In this document: positions 44,550 through 54,689 of the stretch, piece by piece
How the letters are laid out: each line of letters starts with the position of its first letter
Position numbering within the stretch: position 1 is the first letter of the stretch
Assembly: GCA_012845835.1 (NCBI GenBank)
Contig: JABAKD010000001.1
Coordinates: 9,134,832-9,198,831, forward strand
DNA length: 64,000 nucleotides
Source of the DNA: Undaria pinnatifida
Taxonomy: Eukaryota > Sar > Phaeophyceae > Laminariales > Alariaceae
Direction of reading: 5' to 3'
Notes under the pieces: generated by a model
What the model saw: the letters and a program-made list of their open reading frames with translations, nothing else
Told to the model about the DNA's origin: nothing
The model's database searches: none
Position numbers and translations under genes: made by a program

Positions 44550-45968
44550 GTCGAGGTCCTCTTCTCCGTCCCTCGTCGGTGCAGCAGCACCTTCGGTGGT
44601 AGCGTTAGGGGAAATAAAAACTGTGGCTGATGCGGTGGAAACATCGCGGAAAAGTACGGGTTCTCCTCCTCATGTTCGTTCTCGTACTCCTTCCCCTCGT
44701 CCCCGTCCCCCTCCCCCTTCCCCCTCTCCTGGTGCCCCTTCTGGTGCTTTGCGGGGGCCGTCGGTGGCCGATAGAGGGAACAGGCAGCTGCCAGGGGGTA
44801 ACGTGGTTAGAACGGAGCAGATAGAGGACGAGAAGAGGGCTGCCCGAGATTTCGTGTCGGCGGCGCGAGAATCACCGGTGGCTCCCGATGTTGGCGCTAA
44901 CGCTGACGTTAAGGATAGTGCAAACACTAGTACCAAGGCTAACGCTAAAGTTAACGCTGTCGCAAACGCCAACGCGAACGCTAATGGGAATGCTAACGCT
45001 AATCTTAGCGCTATGGTTAACGCTATTGCTAAAACTAATGCTAACGCTGTGGCCTGTGGCGCTAAATCTGGGGCTAAAAGTAACGCTTACAGTGACGATG
45101 CTAAACCGGGTGGCGCTCTCTTTGCTGGTGCTAAAGCTGCTCCCGCTAGCGCTGCTGGCGCTAAGCCTGGTGGCGCCGATGGAAAAGGCAGCGTTGAAGC
45201 AAAGGATAGCACCAGTGGTAGAGCTGGATCTAATTTTGTTGGCGCTAGTGCTAACGCTTCAGCTAAGGGCGGCGCTATAGCGGTGGGTGCTAAATCTGCT
45301 GGCGCTCAATCTGCTGGTGCTGATGCTGTTGGAGCTATAACTATTGTTGACGCTAAAGCTCCTGATGCTACTGGTGACGCTACTGCTAGGGTTAGTGGTG
45401 TCGTTAATGCTAGCGCTAGCGGCGGTGGCGGTGGCGGTGGGTCTGCCTTCCGTGCCGCATCTGGAGGAAAAGGCGCTCCCCTACCCGCAGCAATAGGGGC
45501 TGCTATCGAAGCGCCATCTGCTCGCGGCAGAACTTCGCCTGTGGTGGCAGTGACCGAGGCAGTAACAGCAAGGGCGGGAGTTGCTTCGGCCGCGTTGCAG
45601 CGCCGCGGCAGCAGCAGCAGGGGTGCCGCCGAGCCTGATTGGCGCGTGGGTAGCCAAAGCAGGGTAAGGTCTGCCGGGGGAGGAAGATCGATTGGAGCAA
45701 GCGGCGCGTTTCGATTAGGCGGAGCAGCTGGATCAGGCGGCGCAATTGCAGCGTGCGGGGTGATTAAAGCAAACGGTACAACTGGAGCGGGTGGAACGAT
45801 TGGAACGGGCGGGGCAATCGGAACGAGCGGCGCAACTGGGGCAGGCGGCGCATTAAGAGAAGGCCGAGCGGAAGCCGCGGCGGGGGCGGAACGTCGCGCG
45901 CGCGAAAACCCCGGATCCCTGGACGAGCTTCTCGACTGCCTGACGGAGTTCAAGGACGAGGATGGCCG
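44550..45968 (+). CDS. Large Ala/Asn/Gly-repeat exon (473 codons)
   Basis: Acceptor TTCGGGCCAG (exon starts 44550, one base completing a Gly codon) and donor GGCCG|GTGGGT (phase 2 out). It begins SRSSSPSLVGAAAPSVVALG and contains a Pro/Ser-rich stretch. A degenerate Asn-Ala repeat (NANANANGNANANL) follows, then Gly-Ala-Lys units (GAKSGAKS, GAKPGG) and a Gly-Thr-Ile/Ala-Gly run (GTIGTGGAIGTSGATGAGGA). It ends with a helical SLDELLDCLTEFKDEDGR that leads into the next exon's PILYLSDGF. The repeat codons vary, so selection on the peptide composition is plausible. Mostly disordered; no known domain. Confidence 0.6.
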
Positions 45969-46376
45969 GTGGGTGCGGGGTGGTGGGTGGGTGGCAGATT
46001 TATGAAACCGGGTGAAAAAATGTGTGTGTGTTCGCCTGTGCGTTGTCCTATGGAACGTCTCGAATCACCACTAGTTAACTGATGAGTGTGTTTTGTCGAA
46101 TGCGTGACAAGCTCTTTTGGTGTTGACCATGCTTTATGTGTTGAAAGGCGTATGCAGATTGGCCCACACGTTTGTTACGCCCCCCTCCCTCCCCACCCCC
46201 CCCACGCGTCGTTTTTCCTGTTACCCTTGACCAATCAAACATCCGCATCTTAGGTATGATGTAGTTGTATGTTCTGCCGGTTTACGTTTGGAAAGGCGTA
46301 CTCTGATGAGCCAATACGCTCATTGCTGCTCCCCCCCTTGTGCTGTTGGGTGTCATATCTGCTCCCCCTCTAACAG

Positions 46377-46689
46377 GCCTATCCTTTACTTGAGCGATGG
46401 ATTTGGTGGTAACGGTGGCGGGGGAGACGGGGACGGCGAGCTAGCCATCCAAGACGAGTGGGACGAGCGAGAAATGACCAACTTACGCTTGGCCAGGCGC
46501 AGGGAAGCGGAGTTAAATGCCAGGGCCGAAATACGTTTGTGGGGCTGCGACACCGATAATGTAGGGGCGGTTGCAGCGCCGGGTGTACAAGGAGGGGCGC
46601 TAGACGCAGGCGCTTGGGGGGGGGCTGGGCCGGACGAAGCTGGAGCTCGTTTTGTGCCTTTCCGGCCAGTGGACGATGAAGGGTGGCAG
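46377..46689 (+). CDS. Exon (104 codons), PILYLSDGFGG and charged helix
   Basis: Acceptor CCTCTAACAG, donor GGCAG|GTAATG, phase 2 in, 0 out. It contains a Gly-rich turn, then AIQDEWDEREMTNLRLARRR and an Ala/Gly tail ending VPFRPVDDEGWQ. The junction with the previous exon (EDGR-PILYLSDGF) reads smoothly. Confidence 0.6.
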
Positions 46690-47127
46690 GTAATGCGATG
46701 TCTGTTTTTCGTCCCCCCCCCCCCCCCCCGTTAGTTTCGCTATTGACCTGAATGTTTTAAAGAGTCACAGTTAAGTACCCGGTTTGTGAGCCCCTTGGAA
46801 CAGGCCAGTGTTATCGCTCTTATCTCGGTACCGATCTTTTCTCAGACTGGGTGTCATGCAGGTTGAGTATGGGTGCGATAATCATATAAATACATGGTAC
46901 TAAATTGCAGCTGCTGCTCGGAGAAGGCTCCTCAGCTTTTCTTGGACGTATTTTTGAGTTTTTGCCCGTGCTAGCTTGGCGATGAGGATCACTTCTCGGC
47001 CCGAAACTACCTCATCTTGCTCCCCGACCCTGACTGTGTCGGAGGAGACCTCGGGCGTACTTGCACCGTGCCCGGACTGCCGGCTGGCAGGGTGTGCTGT
47101 GCTCGTTTTTCGCAAAATTATTTTTAA

Positions 47128-47222
47128 TTCGTTAGCTGTGAGTTCGACCAGTTGAGCGGTCGATATTGAGTTCCAGCACTTGGGTGGTCTAGATTCAACG
47201 TTGCAAGCTGCGTAATTCATTA
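47128..47222 (+). repeat. S1 SINE-like repeat
   Basis: 'cgttagctgtgagttcgacc' ... 'gttgcaagctgcgtaattca'. Confidence 0.6.
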
Positions 47223-47954
47223 GGTTTGTGGCCAATGCATAGGAGTACTCGCATACAGGAGAGAAAAGGAGAGGTCCAGGTACGTATGGTTGGACTGCTA
47301 AAAATGATTACTTCGAGTATACAGCAGCAGTACGTTCCAGGTACGAGGTGGTTTGGCGATTACTGCTGCTGCTGCTGTTGTAGTATAGTCCTGCCATACT
47401 ACCCGCCGGTACTCGTATGTACCTGGCATATGATAAGATCTCATCATGGATTTCTCGTCCTCCCGACCGCCCCTTTGCTTTCTCCCTTCAACGTATAAAC
47501 CCCTCTCCCCACTTGCTCCACCTCACACTTGCAACACTGAACTGATTTTAATACCACACCGTACCCCTTGGCAGTAATTTGTTGCTTCTGTGGTCCTTCT
47601 TCGCTTCGTTTACTACCTTTCTTACGGGCATGCGCGGAGCCGCAGGCGGGCGTCAGCCCGCCGCGGCGAAGCCCCCTTGGTATCTGATATGTTTTAGTAT
47701 ACGCGTCATAAGGCGTGACAAGTCGATTTGACCGCTCTTAACGCCTTGACTGGAAACCCGCTTTTTGAGACAAGTTAGTTGGATTTTGTGTAGGTAGATA
47801 TTTTGGAGCTCTAAAGGGTTCCACCCCTTCCCAACTCCTAAATTTTTCTAGTCTAATTCTAAGTGTTTTGTCCCCATATCGGGAGTGCGGTGCTAAAAGG
47901 GTTAAGTCCGCTTCCTGTATTTTGGACGCTCTTAAATCGCATACGTCACTATAC

Positions 47955-48035
47955 TTGACACATGTACGTCAGCTGTGAGTTCAACCGATTTGGTTATTAC
48001 CTAGAGCTGCGAAGTGCGTGATACGTCGGCCGCGC
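47955..48035 (+). repeat. S1 SINE-like repeat
   Basis: 'acgtcagctgtgagttcaac' followed by 'agctgcgaagtgcgtgatac'. Confidence 0.6.
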
Positions 48036-48249
48036 GTGTTCTGTATTCCTCGTGTTTTTTGTTTCAATGGGTGGCTTTTTTTGTTGCTCATGAATTTTGA
48101 ATACATTGGTTTATTTTTAATTTTTTCACGTTGTGTTGATTGTTTTCAGTTTACGGTTTTATTGCACAGTTTCTTTTGTTTCAGTTTAGTTTTCAATGGT
48201 TTTATGCTTCCTTACGCTTGCTTGCCCTCCGGTGGAACGGTTCTTCCAG

Positions 48250-48339
48250 GTCGCGGCACCCGTGGGAGTGGGCGGGAAGACGGTGCGGCAGCTGACACAC
48301 GTTAACGGGGTCGAGGCCGACGAACTCACTCTGGCGGAG
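48250..48339 (+). CDS. Exon (30 codons), second PDZ-like segment
   Basis: Acceptor GTTCTTCCAG, donor GCGGAG|GTGCGC, phase 0 on both sides. It encodes VAAPVGVGGKTVRQLTHVNG and VEADELTLAE. The VNGV word and following helix recall a PDZ core, weaker than at 32725. Confidence 0.52.
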
Positions 48340-48440
48340 GTGCGCTTCATAGACTAGACTATTAACTCGTTCGGGCTGGTTGGTGTTTCGTGCACGGTGG
48401 TTATTGTTTTCCCCTTAGTTTTTCAAGATTTTTTTTCAGG

Positions 48441-48665
48441 GTCATGACCCGGGCCGCGGGTCGGGTCTGGATGCTTAAATAATTGCGCGGGTCGAGTCGG
48501 GTCGCGTCCGTAGGTGTTTGACATCTTACGGGCAGGGTTGGGTCGGGTCGGGTCGGGTCGGGTCGGGTCGGGTTGGGTTCAGTCTGGTTGGGTAGGGTAG
48601 GGTAGGTTAGGGTAGGGTAGGGACAGGAGGTTTTCGAATATTACGGATCGGGCCGGATCTTCGTG
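48441..48665 (+). repeat. GGGTC-rich repeat with a pure (GGGTC)n core
   Basis: (GGGTC)n at 48541-48572 passes into TAGGG words at 48590-48621, flanked by the family spacer 'aggaggttttcgaatattac'. Confidence 0.75.
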
Positions 48666-49127
48666 ATCCCTGTTTTTGCAATGTTTTGCCTGGTATAGCT
48701 GGTAGAAACGCCTCTGTTCCCCCTTCTCGATTCGCGATACCCCCGGAATTTCACGCCAACCACATCCCGCAGGGGAACCTCTTGTATTAATCTACAATTT
48801 GTTTTGTTTTACCGAAAACCATCAGCTTTTCCTCGTTGAAGTCCCAGTGGGGTAACGCCTCCGGAAGCTAGGGTACGAAGAAACGCCCGAAAGTACTTGG
48901 ATGTTGATGTAGCATAGCTGTCTGTAGGACCTCGCGCAGCAGGACCCTGTGTAACGGTCGCCAACTTGTGTGCGCTGGTTGGTAATCAAATCCCAGTCAT
49001 GTATCTATCTGCCCCGACAGATTTACAAAATGAAAACGGCGTAATCTGTCCGATGACTGATTTTTAGCTGCGTCTCTTGTGCCACTCTCAAATTTCCCCT
49101 CTGCCCTCCACCCTAACACCCCCTTGG

Positions 49128-49240
49128 TTCGCGCGATGTCTGCCTGGTCGGTGAACCCGACGTGCTCCTTCCCGGCATTGTAGGGGTGCGAGGGTCTATG
49201 GTTATTCGACTACGGCCGTGCATGAAATGAACCCCCCCCC
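49128..49240 (+). repeat. R1 repeat, partial copy (right end)
   Basis: 'cgatgtctgcctggtcggtg' to 'actacggccgtgcatgaaat', then a C-run. Confidence 0.7.
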
Positions 49241-49563
49241 CCCCCCAGTCTCTTTGCTCTTCTCCAATCTTCTCAACCCCAACGATATCCCGTTCACTCT
49301 TATCTGTCGCATGGTTTTATGTGTTGGTGCTGCTCTCGTACGATTATCAACCCCCCCCCCCCCTTCCCCCCACTAAAGTATACATATAGTAGTTGGCCTC
49401 GGTTGGCACCGACGCTGTAAATGGTTGTATATATATCGGGGTTGGCGTTGGTTGGCAACAACGCTGTAAAACATGCCATTCACTGCGTGAGCTAGACAAC
49501 CAGGGTGCCGTTTCTTGTTCTTGTTTTTTGTTTTGTTTTTTTTTGCGGTCACCATGATGGTTA

Positions 49564-49771
49564 TCGAGTAGATCATATTATAAAAATATGAATACACTCC
49601 AGGTGTGAGATCGAAGATTTTTCGAAACTCATCTTTGCAAGCTGTGTGTGATACTCCGATCGCGCGTATCACGGGTTGTGTGTCCTCATTAAGGATATAG
49701 GTCGGCGACTCCCCTTGCGACTACAGTGTAGCTATCAGGGTCAACAGGGTGCTGTTCGAGTAGATCATATT
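49564..49771 (+). mobile_element. S1 element with a perfect 16-bp target site duplication
   Basis: 'tcgagtagatcatatt' occurs at 49564-49579 and again at 49756-49771, bracketing a 176-base insert that carries the S1 middle and end words ('ctttgcaagctgtgtgtgat', 'ggatataggtcggcgactcc', 'tatcagggtcaacagggtg'). This defines the ends of an S1 insertion. A duplication of this length fits LINE-driven retrotransposition. Confidence 0.75.
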
Positions 49772-50088
49772 GTGCGGGGTAGAGAACCTTAACTCCGCAC
49801 AATGGGAATTATCGTTTCACGTAGTGTGAACATGGTGAGGCACCCACGAGGCAGTTACATAGTAATACCCATTGCTGTCTCTGGAGTGGCCACGTCAGAA
49901 AACAAAGTAACGCGTTGGCGCTGTCATCCATAAGCAAGAAAGTAGGCACAAGTCCGTCTAACGAGCGGTTCTTGGAAGGATGCAGTTCACCCTTCATGCG
50001 ATTCGCCGAACACCTCACGGCGCTTCGCGCTTTGTGCAAGCAATGTCTGCCTGGTTGGTGAAAACCCGACGTGCTCCGTCCCGGCATA

Positions 50089-50393
50089 GTCGGTCGCCCC
50101 GGTGGCGTATCAGGTTATCCTCGAGCCTGGTATAGGTCAGTTTCGTGAGTTCGAGCCCCGCCGAGTGCATACTCGTATAAATTCGTTGGGACTTTTTCTT
50201 GTGCACAAATTGACTTGCGGAAAGCGCGAGAGCGTGAGTTAGCAATACTCGATGAAAAAACGACGAGCAGTGGGATTGCTGAACCCTATGCGCGATAAAA
50301 AATGAAGGCAAGAACCGGGGGGGAGAAGGGACGACACCTGTGACCACGGCTTGTCCAGAAGCTGGAAAATAAAAGTGTGAGAAAAAAAACAGT
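50089..50393 (+). mobile_element. tRNA-derived SINE nested in R1
   Basis: The head has an A-box-like TGGCGTATCAGG (50103-50114) and a B-box-like GAGTTCGAGCC (50147-50157), the spacing of a tRNA promoter for RNA polymerase III. A body and an A-rich end (50383-50391) follow. Removing it restores the R1 text 'cggcatagt' + 'aaaggatgcgagg'. A 35-base piece of the body ('gagcagtggcaatgctgaac') recurs at 61050. Confidence 0.6.
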
Positions 50394-50442
50394 AAAGGAT
50401 GCGAGGGTCTATGGTCATACAACTACGGCCATGCACAAACTG

Positions 50443-50480
50443 AGTACCCCCCCCCCCCCCCCCCCCCTTCCCCCTTCCCC
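50443..50480 (+). repeat. C-run with CT-rich edge
   Basis: An uninterrupted C-run at the R1 right end, about 225 bases before the acceptor at 50705. Confidence 0.9.
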
Positions 50481-50705
50481 GCCCTTTCATCTTATACCAC
50501 CTTCTTGGCTCCAACGGTACCCCGTACCTGGTACACCATCTTCGCGAATCCAACGGCATACCATCTTCGGGACTCCAACGGCTTTTCGTGATTCCAACGG
50601 CGTCCAACCCGTTTACGGCAACCAACACCACGACCGTACACGGCAAAATCCAACACCACGACCGTTTCACGGCAAACCAAACCAACAACACGAACCGGTT
50701 TCCAG

Positions 50706-52662
50706 CTTCACGCGAGCGTCCTCTCCGAGGACGCCCTGAGCTTGGCTCAGGAAGGCGACACCGCCGCTGTGAGCTACGTTATCCGTCATGTCGTTATCTT
50801 CCCTGGGGGAAGAAAGTCCGCTGCTGCTGCTGCTGCTGCGGCTGCGGCGAAGGCAGTGAAGGCCGAGGCGGAGACGACGGAAGCCGTACCATTAAGCGTA
50901 ACGGTTTCTGAGGATGGTAAAGGTGGTGACGCTCACCCGCCGACAAGCGGCGAGGACCCATCGGAGACAGGGAAAGCTACGGCGAAGGCGGCGCCATCGT
51001 CAACGATGGCTGCTGCTGCTCCTGCTGCTGCTGCTCCTGCTGCTGCTCCTCCTGCTGCTGCTGGTCCAGCTGCTGCTCCTGCTGCTGCTGCTACTGGCTC
51101 TGCTGGTGCATCTGCTGGTGCTTCTGCTGGGGCTTCTCCAGCTGCTGGTGCTGGTGCTGGTGCTTGTGCTGCTGGATGTGCCGGTGCTCCTGCTGCTCTA
51201 CCTGTGGGTGCTTCTGCGGGTGCTTCCGCTGGTGCTCCCGCTCCTGCTTCCGCTGCTGCTTCTGCTTCTGTTTCCGCTCCTGCTTCTACTGTAGCCGCGT
51301 CGGGCATGGCTCAGACAGCAGACGACGAAACAGCAAACAAAGCACCAACAGCAGCAGCAGCAGCGGTTGTCGCGGCGTCGGCTGCAGCAGCGACGGCGGT
51401 GACAACACCCACTCCTGGTTTTCAGGGCGCTCCATCTGGTAGACACGAGGGCGGCGCCCTTGAAGCCGGCGGAGAGCGACCTCTCCCTAGAAGTGGCGTC
51501 GTCGTGGCGGCTGATGATAGTTCTCTAGCAGTTTCCCTGCAACGACGAAGGGAAGCGGCTTCTGCTCGGGAAGCAGCCGCCGCCGCCGCCGCCTCCGCTG
51601 CAGCAAAATCATCCGCCGCCCCCGCAACAGCAGACCCTGCATCAGCAGCAGCAGTAGTATCAGCACCAGCACCAGCAAAGCCCGTGGCGGGCGCTGAATC
51701 GGCGCGGCGAGCGGCTTTTTCAACGACCGATAGTCCGACGGCGTTGCAACGGCGACAGGAACCTGAATCTTCGGAGGTGGCAGCGCACGCGAAGGCTACC
51801 GTAGCGTCAGCGTCCTCCAAAGCAGCGTCCGCGACGGCAGTTGCGGCGGCAGCAGCAGCGGTGGGGACGGCGCCAGCGCCAGGGGCACAAGCGGTAGCGA
51901 CGGCGACATCGGTGGCATCAGAAGCGACAACATCGTCTGAGCCGACAGCTCAGGCTGGGCCGGCGCCGCCTGCGCCAGAGTTGGCCACGCCAGGATCGGC
52001 GGCGGCGACTGCTTCAAAACGGCGACCGTTGTCGGACGCAGCAGCACCGCTCTCGGCACCAGGAGGAGCGGGCACGGAAGCGTCGAGCTCGACCGGCGGA
52101 TCCGAAAAGAGCGGCGAGCCGGAGGCGGGGTCGCGGTTACAACCCCCCCAAGTGGATGCAAAGTTGGCGCCAAAGGCAACACCGAAGGCGACCAACGCAG
52201 GGATTACGGCGCCCGCAACAGAGCCGTCCACGGGAGCTGGGGCCACTGCCGCATCTTCGGCGATGGTGCTGCCAACAGCAGCGGCAGCAGCAGCGGCAGC
52301 GACTACAGCGAGTGCATCGGCTGCCGTGGAACCGGCGATGGGAGTAGCGGCAGAAGCAGCGGCAAGCCCTGCGCCAGCGGCGGAAAAGCGGCCGAGGTCT
52401 CCGGGTGGGACATCCTCTCCCCCGTCATCGCCGTCATCGTTGCTAGGGGCGTCGGCGAGCGCCGTGGGCAAACGCAAGAGGAGCCGCCCTTCGTCGCCCC
52501 CTTCGTCCCTGCCGCAATCCATTGCCGGCGCGAACGATGGTGCAGCGTCATCAACAGGAACGGGGGGGGCGGCGGCGTCGGCAGCGGTGGCGGTGGTAGG
52601 AGCGAAGACCATGTCGGAGCTGGTATCCCCCGGATCGGTCGTGTGGGTAGAGCGGGATGGCG
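50706..52662 (+). CDS. Very large Ala-rich exon (652 codons)
   Basis: Acceptor CGGTTTCCAG before 50706, donor GGCG|GTAAGT after 52662, phase 0 in, 1 out. It starts with a globular-looking LHASVLSEDALSLAQEGDTA and AVSYVIRHVVIFPGG. It then turns into several hundred residues dominated by Ala, with Ser, Pro, Thr and Gly (GCT, GCA, GCG and GCC all used). A Lys/Arg/Ser/Pro patch (KRPRSPGGTSSPPSSPSSLL; KRKRSRPSSPPSSLPQS) resembles SR-like or nuclear-localisation sequence. It ends TMSELVSPGSVVWVERDG, which starts the PWWP-like domain. Minus-strand Ala frames over the same bases mirror the repeats. Confidence 0.62.
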
Positions 52663-52739
52663 GTAAGTGTCGGTTGTCGGGGGAGGTCTAATATGGAGCC
52701 GTGGTACCGTACTGTAGAGGGTACGCTTTTTAACCCAAA

Positions 52740-53545
52740 TATGCCACACGTCGGATATATCACCGATCGCCACTTGGTGGTCTAGATCTTTCAGGGGAGA
52801 TCTGTATGGTATTGCTGGTGTTACCATGTGCAAGCCGTTCGATCTGCTTGAAGTAGCAAAGGTTTCCAGGGCTTGATCTACGCTCTTTATATACAGATCC
52901 TGCACAATATATCGTAACGGCAGATACAGGATCTACTGTAGATATCTATATTATCTACATAATGTACATGATCTATATTACCTATATCGTGATCTACTCT
53001 TATGGATGATATAGATCGTGATCTACTTAATTGACGATCTAGATCGTGATCTATGTAATTGATGATCTAGATCGTGATTTACAGTAGATCGTGATCTGGT
53101 GGAGGTGTTAACATTTCTGACTGACGAGGCGCTTCTATTCTGAGGAGCCGGTCAACATCGTCAAGACTACAATGTGTTCGAAAATATTATTCGGTACATA
53201 CCGAGCCCATAGGATTGTTGGTCGGATTGCACTTTCACCTCTTCTCAAACACAGTTTTTGGTTGAGGTATCACTTTTTGGCTAAACCTTTCACACCTCGG
53301 ACAGATCACCTATCCCTACTTGATGATCTAGACCCCCCCAGCGAAGACCTGTGCGGTCTAGCTCATGTTACGCAGTGTGAACCGTACGATCTGTATGATC
53401 TAGCGCGTGTTTTTTGGGTTTGATCTAGCACATGTTCCCTGCGTTGGATTTGTGCTCTGTTGATACAGATCCAGCATAGCATATCATCACGGTAGATACG
53501 GAATGTACTGCAGATCATGCAGATCATGATCTGCCCGAGGTGTTT
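52740..53545 (+). repeat. GATCTAGATC-rich repeats (two arms of the foldback family)
   Basis: 52740-53100 carries 'ttatatacagatcctgcaca' and then a run of GTGATCTA/GATCGTGATC words. 53290-53545 carries 'ctcggacagatcacctatcc' and 'cagatccagcatagcatatc'. Both match the arms at 40483-41155. Confidence 0.65.
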
Positions 53546-54360
53546 TATCGTTTTTCTGAAGCACTAGGCTCCTGAACCCCCAAACCGTGGGATTGTCGTT
53601 CCTATTGCGCAACACAAATTTTGTGGTATGCCTAGGCCATGGGTTTGTTCATCGGGTGGAGCTTTGAGTTTACACGAGATCGTTTTTTGCGTTAGAAGGG
53701 AAAATGGAGCGCTCCTCAACAGGTTAAGAGCCTCGGAAAATTAATGGTGCGCCTCTACCGGGGCGCGTGTCCAAAGTCATTGTCGAGCCACCCCACAGTA
53801 GGGGTTGCACTTTTTGGACCAAAAAAAGATATACCTGACCGGTTGAGCTCCTCCAAGTGTGAAGCTATCGGTTAGTATGATAAATTTAGGAGTATCCTGG
53901 GTTTAGGACCAGCCCGTGGAAATGTCGGTCGGGTTGCGCGAACGAATGCCTTCGAAGTCATGTTTGGAGTGAGATGTTGCGCTCCTCATGTTAGGAGCTC
54001 AGAAAGTTATTAGCATCTGCTGCACCCTTAGGTAGCGTGGGATTACTCTTTTTGGTTAAGGGTGCGAGCTCCTGAAGTGGGGCGCCTCGGAACAATGTAA
54101 GTACTACCCCTGCTGCAGCATGTGTCTATGATGACGATCTTGAAAAGAAAACATATTCCCATGTTTGCCCTATATATTGTGCTCGTTATGCTGAAGGAAA
54201 AAAACAACTAAGATACTTTTTTGCTCTAACAAATTCCCAGCCGGCAGCATCGCTGTGATACCGTTCGTGTTTAGATGGTTTTTTTTATAGTCACATACGC
54301 GATACTTGGTAAGCAAAAACCTAACCGCCCTGTCATTCTGTCCTCTCCGTGTTCCGGCAG

Positions 54361-54689
54361 ATTTATGGCCTTCCATCCTTCACAAGAAACTATTTCCGGA
54401 CAGGTGGCGAGCCCGATACTTGGGTCCTCTGCCGGCTTCCCAGCCGGCAAGTTCTCACAGAGGGCCCCCGGTTTTTGTTGAAGTGCAGGCGTCGGCGTTG
54501 CTTCCTTTCCCCCGGGGTTATCCGCTGTGCGTGCTGAAGCAGTTCATTGTCAAGGAAGAGGGGGCCGCGACTTTGTCGAAGCGCGCTCGGGATGCTCGAG
54601 TGCTGGAGGAGCTATCGCTCCCGGGTAACCAGGGCGTGAAGGTGCGAAGCCCTCAACAGCCGGAGCTCCGCCGGAATATGCCTAACTAA
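54361..54689 (+). CDS. Last exon: PWWP-like domain and C-terminus
   Basis: Acceptor GTTCCGGCAG; the incoming G completes Asp, giving SPGSVVWVERDG-D-LWPSIL, followed by HKKLFPDRWRARYLGPLPAS. The pattern of a Val-Trp strand, short loop, then Trp-Pro resembles the start of a PWWP domain, a chromatin reader of methylated histone lysines and DNA. VFVEVQASALLPF and a helical TLSKRARDARVLEELSL follow, as the helices do in that fold. The protein ends ...ELRRNMPN at the TAA 54687-54689. The signature first residue differs from the canonical Pro, so the assignment is tentative (a Tudor-like fold is the alternative). Confidence 0.6.

Larger units (their letters stand above)
46690..48249 (+). other. Intron with S1 repeats
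   Basis: A C-run at 46720-46731 follows the donor. S1 copies lie at 47128-47222 and 47955-48033. No gene was recognised inside. Confidence 0.5.
49378..50442 (+). repeat. R1 repeat, full-length copy broken by two nested insertions
   Basis: The left part is 49378-49579, the middle 49756-50088 and the right 50394-50442. The inserts are an S1 element (49580-49755) and a tRNA-headed element (about 50089-50393). The C-runs that bracket the whole lie at about 49351-49363 and from 50444. Confidence 0.75.
31554..54689 (+). other. Gene model: long split gene with PDZ-like, coiled-coil and PWWP-like segments
   Basis: Exons with agreeing phases: 31554-31693, 32725-33058, 34790-35015, (35290-35321, weak), 36401-36526, 39278-39331, 39548-39627, 39892-39910, 43430-43506, 44550-45968, 46377-46689, 48250-48339, 50706-52662, 54361-54689. 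They give about 1,720 residues. Apart from the weak 32-base exon, every junction matches phase without forcing. The 5' end is unknown; the donor at 19403 is in the right phase to join 31554, which would place the Helitron in a 12-kb intron. Domain order: beta-rich start, PDZ-like domain, coiled coil, Ala/Asn/Gly disorder, a second small globular segment, a long Ala-rich region and a PWWP-like C-terminus. A scaffold or chromatin-linked role is only a guess. Confidence 0.5.

Noticed and set aside
48541-48621. Internal telomere
   Set aside because: GGGTC and TAGGG words are short and embedded in a dispersed family; the standard algal telomere repeats TTTAGGG or TTAGGG do not form a run here.
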